From the NCBI GenBank assembly GCA_002746425.1, contig NVXB01000038.1, positions 5,249 through 12,268 of the forward strand: a stretch of 7,020 bases of DNA, read 5' to 3'. The notes under the pieces were generated by a model. It saw only the letters and a program-made list of their open reading frames with translations. It was not told where the DNA came from and did not search any database. The stretch is from Hyphomicrobiales bacterium (GTDB lineage: Bacteria > Pseudomonadota > Alphaproteobacteria > Rhizobiales > GCA-2746425). This document shows, piece after piece, positions 5,526-7,020 of the stretch (within the stretch, counting starts at the first letter, position 1; each line of letters opens with the position of its first letter). A program made the translations under genes and the position numbers.

Positions 5526-6629
5526 ATGGCTCTGCCTGAATTTTCTATGCGCCAACTGCTTGAAGCAGGCGTACATTTTGGTCACCAGACTCACCGCTGG
5601 AACCCAAAGATGGATAAGTACATCTTTGGTGCACGCAACAATGTCCATATCATGGATTTGGCGCAGACAGTGCCTATGCTGCACACCGCTTTGCAGGCTG
5701 TAAGCGATACAGTTGCCAAGGGTGGCCGTGTGCTTTTGGTTGGCACCAAACGACAGGCTTCTGAGCCAGTTGCTGATTCTGCCCGCCGTTCTGCGCAGTA
5801 CTATGTCAATGCGCGTTGGTTGGGCGGTATGCTTACCAACTGGCAGACAATTTCAAATTCAATTAAGCGTTTGAGAGCTGTTGACACCATCTTGGACGAA
5901 GGCGCACAAGGCCTGACCAAGAAAGAGCGTCTGTCTCTGACCCGTGAGCGTGATAAGCTTGAGCGTGCGCTCGGTGGTATTAAAGATATGGGCGGTATTC
6001 CCGACCTTCTGTTTGTTATTGATACAAACAAAGAATCCATCGCGCTGCTTGAAGCACGTCGCCTGAACATTCCCATTGCTGCGATCATCGATAGTAACTG
6101 TGATCCAGATGGCATTGATTTCCCAGTACCTGGCAATGATGATGCGGCCCGTGCGATTACCCTGTATTGCGATTTGATTGCTAGAGCTGCGATTGACGGT
6201 TTGTCCCGTAGTCAGGGCGATCTTGGTATCGATCTGGGTGCCGCTGAAGAGTTGCCAATCGAAGAAGTTTTGCCAGTTGCAGAAGTTCTGGCTGAAGCAC
6301 CTGCTGCTGAGCCTGTTGCAGAAGTTGCTGTTGAAGTCGCCCCTGCTGCTACTGAAGAAGCTCCCGCTCCTGCAGTTGAAGAAGCCGCTGCTCCTGCTGC
6401 GCCATTGTTTGAAGCCCCAGAAGGCGATGCTGATGATCTTAAATTGATCTCCGGTGTTGGCCCTGTGCTTGAAACCAAGCTGCAAGCTCTTGGCATTAAG
6501 AAGTTTTCTCAGGTCGCTGCGTTCACTGCAGAAGACATTACCCGCGTTGATGATGCTTTGTCATTCAAAGGCCGTATTGATCGTGATAACTGGGTTGAAC
6601 AAGCTAAAGAACTTGCCGCTAAGGCTTGA
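5526..6629 (+). CDS. rpsB: 30S ribosomal protein S2 with C-terminal helix-hairpin-helix extension
   Basis: Small-subunit ribosomal protein needed for assembly of active 30S particles. Residues 1-230 are a standard S2: LLEAGVHFGHQTHRWNPKM near the N-terminus, NARWLGGMLTNW around 95-106, and the PDLLFVIDTNKE and PIAAIIDSNCDP segments at about 159-194. The total is 367 residues against 241 in E. coli. The extra part has two pieces. Residues about 239-300 form a low-complexity acidic linker of Ala, Pro, Glu and Val. Residues about 304-367 form a compact helix-hairpin-helix-like domain with the SGVGPVLETKLQALGI signature (309-324). Similar domains are known at the C-terminus of some alphaproteobacterial L21 and NuoE proteins. 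Such domains often bind nucleic acid, but the role of this one is unknown. The gene is in one frame without interruption. A promoter-like pair, a structured leader and a strong Shine-Dalgarno sequence precede it; tsf follows. Confidence 0.98.
   Translation: MALPEFSMRQLLEAGVHFGHQTHRWNPKMDKYIFGARNNVHIMDLAQTVPMLHTALQAVSDTVAKGGRVLLVGTKRQASEPVADSARRSAQYYVNARWLGGMLTNWQTISNSIKRLRAVDTILDEGAQGLTKKERLSLTRERDKLERALGGIKDMGGIPDLLFVIDTNKESIALLEARRLNIPIAAIIDSNCDPDGIDFPVPGNDDAARAITLYCDLIARAAIDGLSRSQGDLGIDLGAAEELPIEEVLPVAEVLAEAPAAEPVAEVAVEVAPAATEEAPAPAVEEAAAPAAPLFEAPEGDADDLKLISGVGPVLETKLQALGIKKFSQVAAFTAEDITRVDDALSFKGRIDRDNWVEQAKELAAKA
6240..6425 (+). repeat. rpsB: Low-complexity Ala/Pro/Glu/Val linker coding segment inside rpsB
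   Basis: Codons 239-300 of rpsB are built almost wholly from Ala, Glu, Pro and Val, with near-repeats such as LPIEEV followed by LPVAEV, and several alternations of AP, AE and EE. The DNA shows recurring GAAG and GCTG blocks. The compositional bias keeps other frames open and creates long spurious reading frames on both strands. The segment is probably disordered and acidic, joining the S2 body to the C-terminal domain. Confidence 0.85.
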
Positions 6630-6652
6630 AGCTAGTTCACATAAGTGATTTT

Positions 6653-6690
6653 GCTGCGGGGCTAAGATAATCATCTTGGGCCCGCAGTTG
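6653..6690 (+). terminator. Strong intercistronic hairpin between rpsB and tsf (terminator or attenuator)
   Basis: Arms 6654-6668 and 6673-6687 pair along 15 positions, with 13 Watson-Crick pairs, one G-U pair and one mismatch, closed by the 4-base loop AATC. The base of the stem is GC-rich (CTGCGGG with CCCGCAG). The T-rich tail TTGTTATAT follows, broken by G and A, so termination is probably partial. A small palindrome, TTGTT-ATATA-AACAA, lies directly after it (6688-6702). E. coli also has a terminator-like structure between these two genes, which adjusts the ratio of S2 to EF-Ts. No convincing separate tsf promoter is visible. Confidence 0.7.
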
Positions 6691-6760
6691 TTATATAAAC
6701 AAGAAAATTTGGATGCTGGATTGATCTGAAATTCGGCGGAGAATGAAAAGGTATTTAGCT

Positions 6761-7020
6761 ATGGCTGTTACTGCTGCAATGGTAAAAGAGCTTCGTCAGG
6801 CAACTGGCGTTGGCATGATGGACTGTAAAAATGCTCTTCAGGAAAATGATGGAGACATGGAAGCGGCAATCGATTGGCTGCGCAAAAAAGGTCTTTCCAA
6901 AGCTGCAAAGAAATCTTCGCGCGTTGCTGCTGAAGGCTTGGTTGCCGTAGTTGTTGATGGCAACAACGCAGCAATTGTTGAAGTGAATTCTGAGACTGAT
7001 TTTGTTGCCAGAAACGATCA
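6761..7020 (+). CDS. tsf: Translation elongation factor Ts (5' part, cut by window end)
   Basis: Guanine nucleotide exchange factor that releases GDP from EF-Tu in the cytoplasm. Eighty-six complete codons are visible of roughly 280-310 usual. The N-terminal UBA-like module is clear: VKELRQATGVGMMDCKNAL at 8-26. The core domain begins near residue 55, and the EF-Tu contact motif TDFVARN starts at Thr79, so Asp80 and Phe81 fall at the same positions as in E. coli. ATG 6761 is chosen because AAAGG at 6747-6751 lies nine bases upstream and the family begins at this methionine. An in-frame ATG at 6743 would touch its purine-rich signal directly and add six atypical residues. The gene lies 131 bases after rpsB, behind a strong hairpin, as in the common rpsB-tsf operon. 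Confidence 0.97.
   Translation, partial: MAVTAAMVKELRQATGVGMMDCKNALQENDGDMEAAIDWLRKKGLSKAAKKSSRVAAEGLVAVVVDGNNAAIVEVNSETDFVARND

Noticed and set aside
5859..6485. 208-codon minus-strand frame opposite rpsB
   Set aside because: It is a shadow of the rpsB coding bias, especially the Ala/Pro/Glu linker, and is rich in Asn, Ser and Phe without recognisable motifs.
6743..6760. Upstream in-frame ATG of tsf
   Set aside because: The purine-rich segment abuts this ATG without spacing, and EF-Ts proteins begin at the methionine encoded at 6761.
1..7020. Mobile elements, tRNA or rRNA genes and CRISPR arrays
   Set aside because: I saw no transposase frames, terminal repeats, tRNA-like cloverleafs or spaced direct repeats; the region reads as conserved core chromosome.

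Overview
The window reads as a chromosomal, housekeeping region of an alphaproteobacterium, most likely a Hyphomicrobiales (Rhizobiales)-type organism with roughly balanced GC. The evidence is the gene content and order (Lol permease, lolD, dnaE, rpsB, tsf, all on the + strand), the alphaproteobacterial style of DnaE, LolD and RpsB, an RpsB with a long Ala/Pro/Glu linker and a C-terminal helix-hairpin-helix domain, and an exact GAAC-N7-GAAC box, the LexA operator type used by this class. The genus cannot be fixed from the sequence alone.

Layout. 2-757 is the 3' part of the lipoprotein-releasing permease (LolC/LolF family). It overlaps by 8 bases with lolD (750-1448), the ATPase of the same outer-membrane lipoprotein export machine. 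The 322-base gap from 1449 to 1770 is the most interesting part. It holds a 47-base inverted repeat made of one perfect and one near-perfect LexA (SOS) box facing each other. A plausible promoter lies across the perfect box, followed by a 33-codon ORF (1543-1644) for a single-pass membrane peptide. A leader with two mutually exclusive hairpins then covers the probable dnaE ribosome binding site. dnaE (1771-5340) encodes a full-length replicative polymerase III alpha subunit with all three catalytic aspartates.

From 5341 to 5525 there is a promoter-like pair and a leader in front of rpsB. The leader contains a possible 24-codon arginine-rich upstream ORF and a hairpin covering part of the Shine-Dalgarno sequence. 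rpsB (5526-6629) is about 125 residues longer than the E. coli protein. A strong hairpin with a short T-rich tail separates it from tsf (6761 to the window end), which is cut by the window edge.

Functionally the window combines envelope biogenesis (LolCD), chromosome replication (DnaE) and translation (S2, EF-Ts). The unusual element is the SOS-type control region between lolD and dnaE. It most simply reads as a LexA-repressed gene for a tiny inner-membrane protein, analogous to the Caulobacter division inhibitor SidA, placed so that DNA damage could also raise transcription of dnaE.
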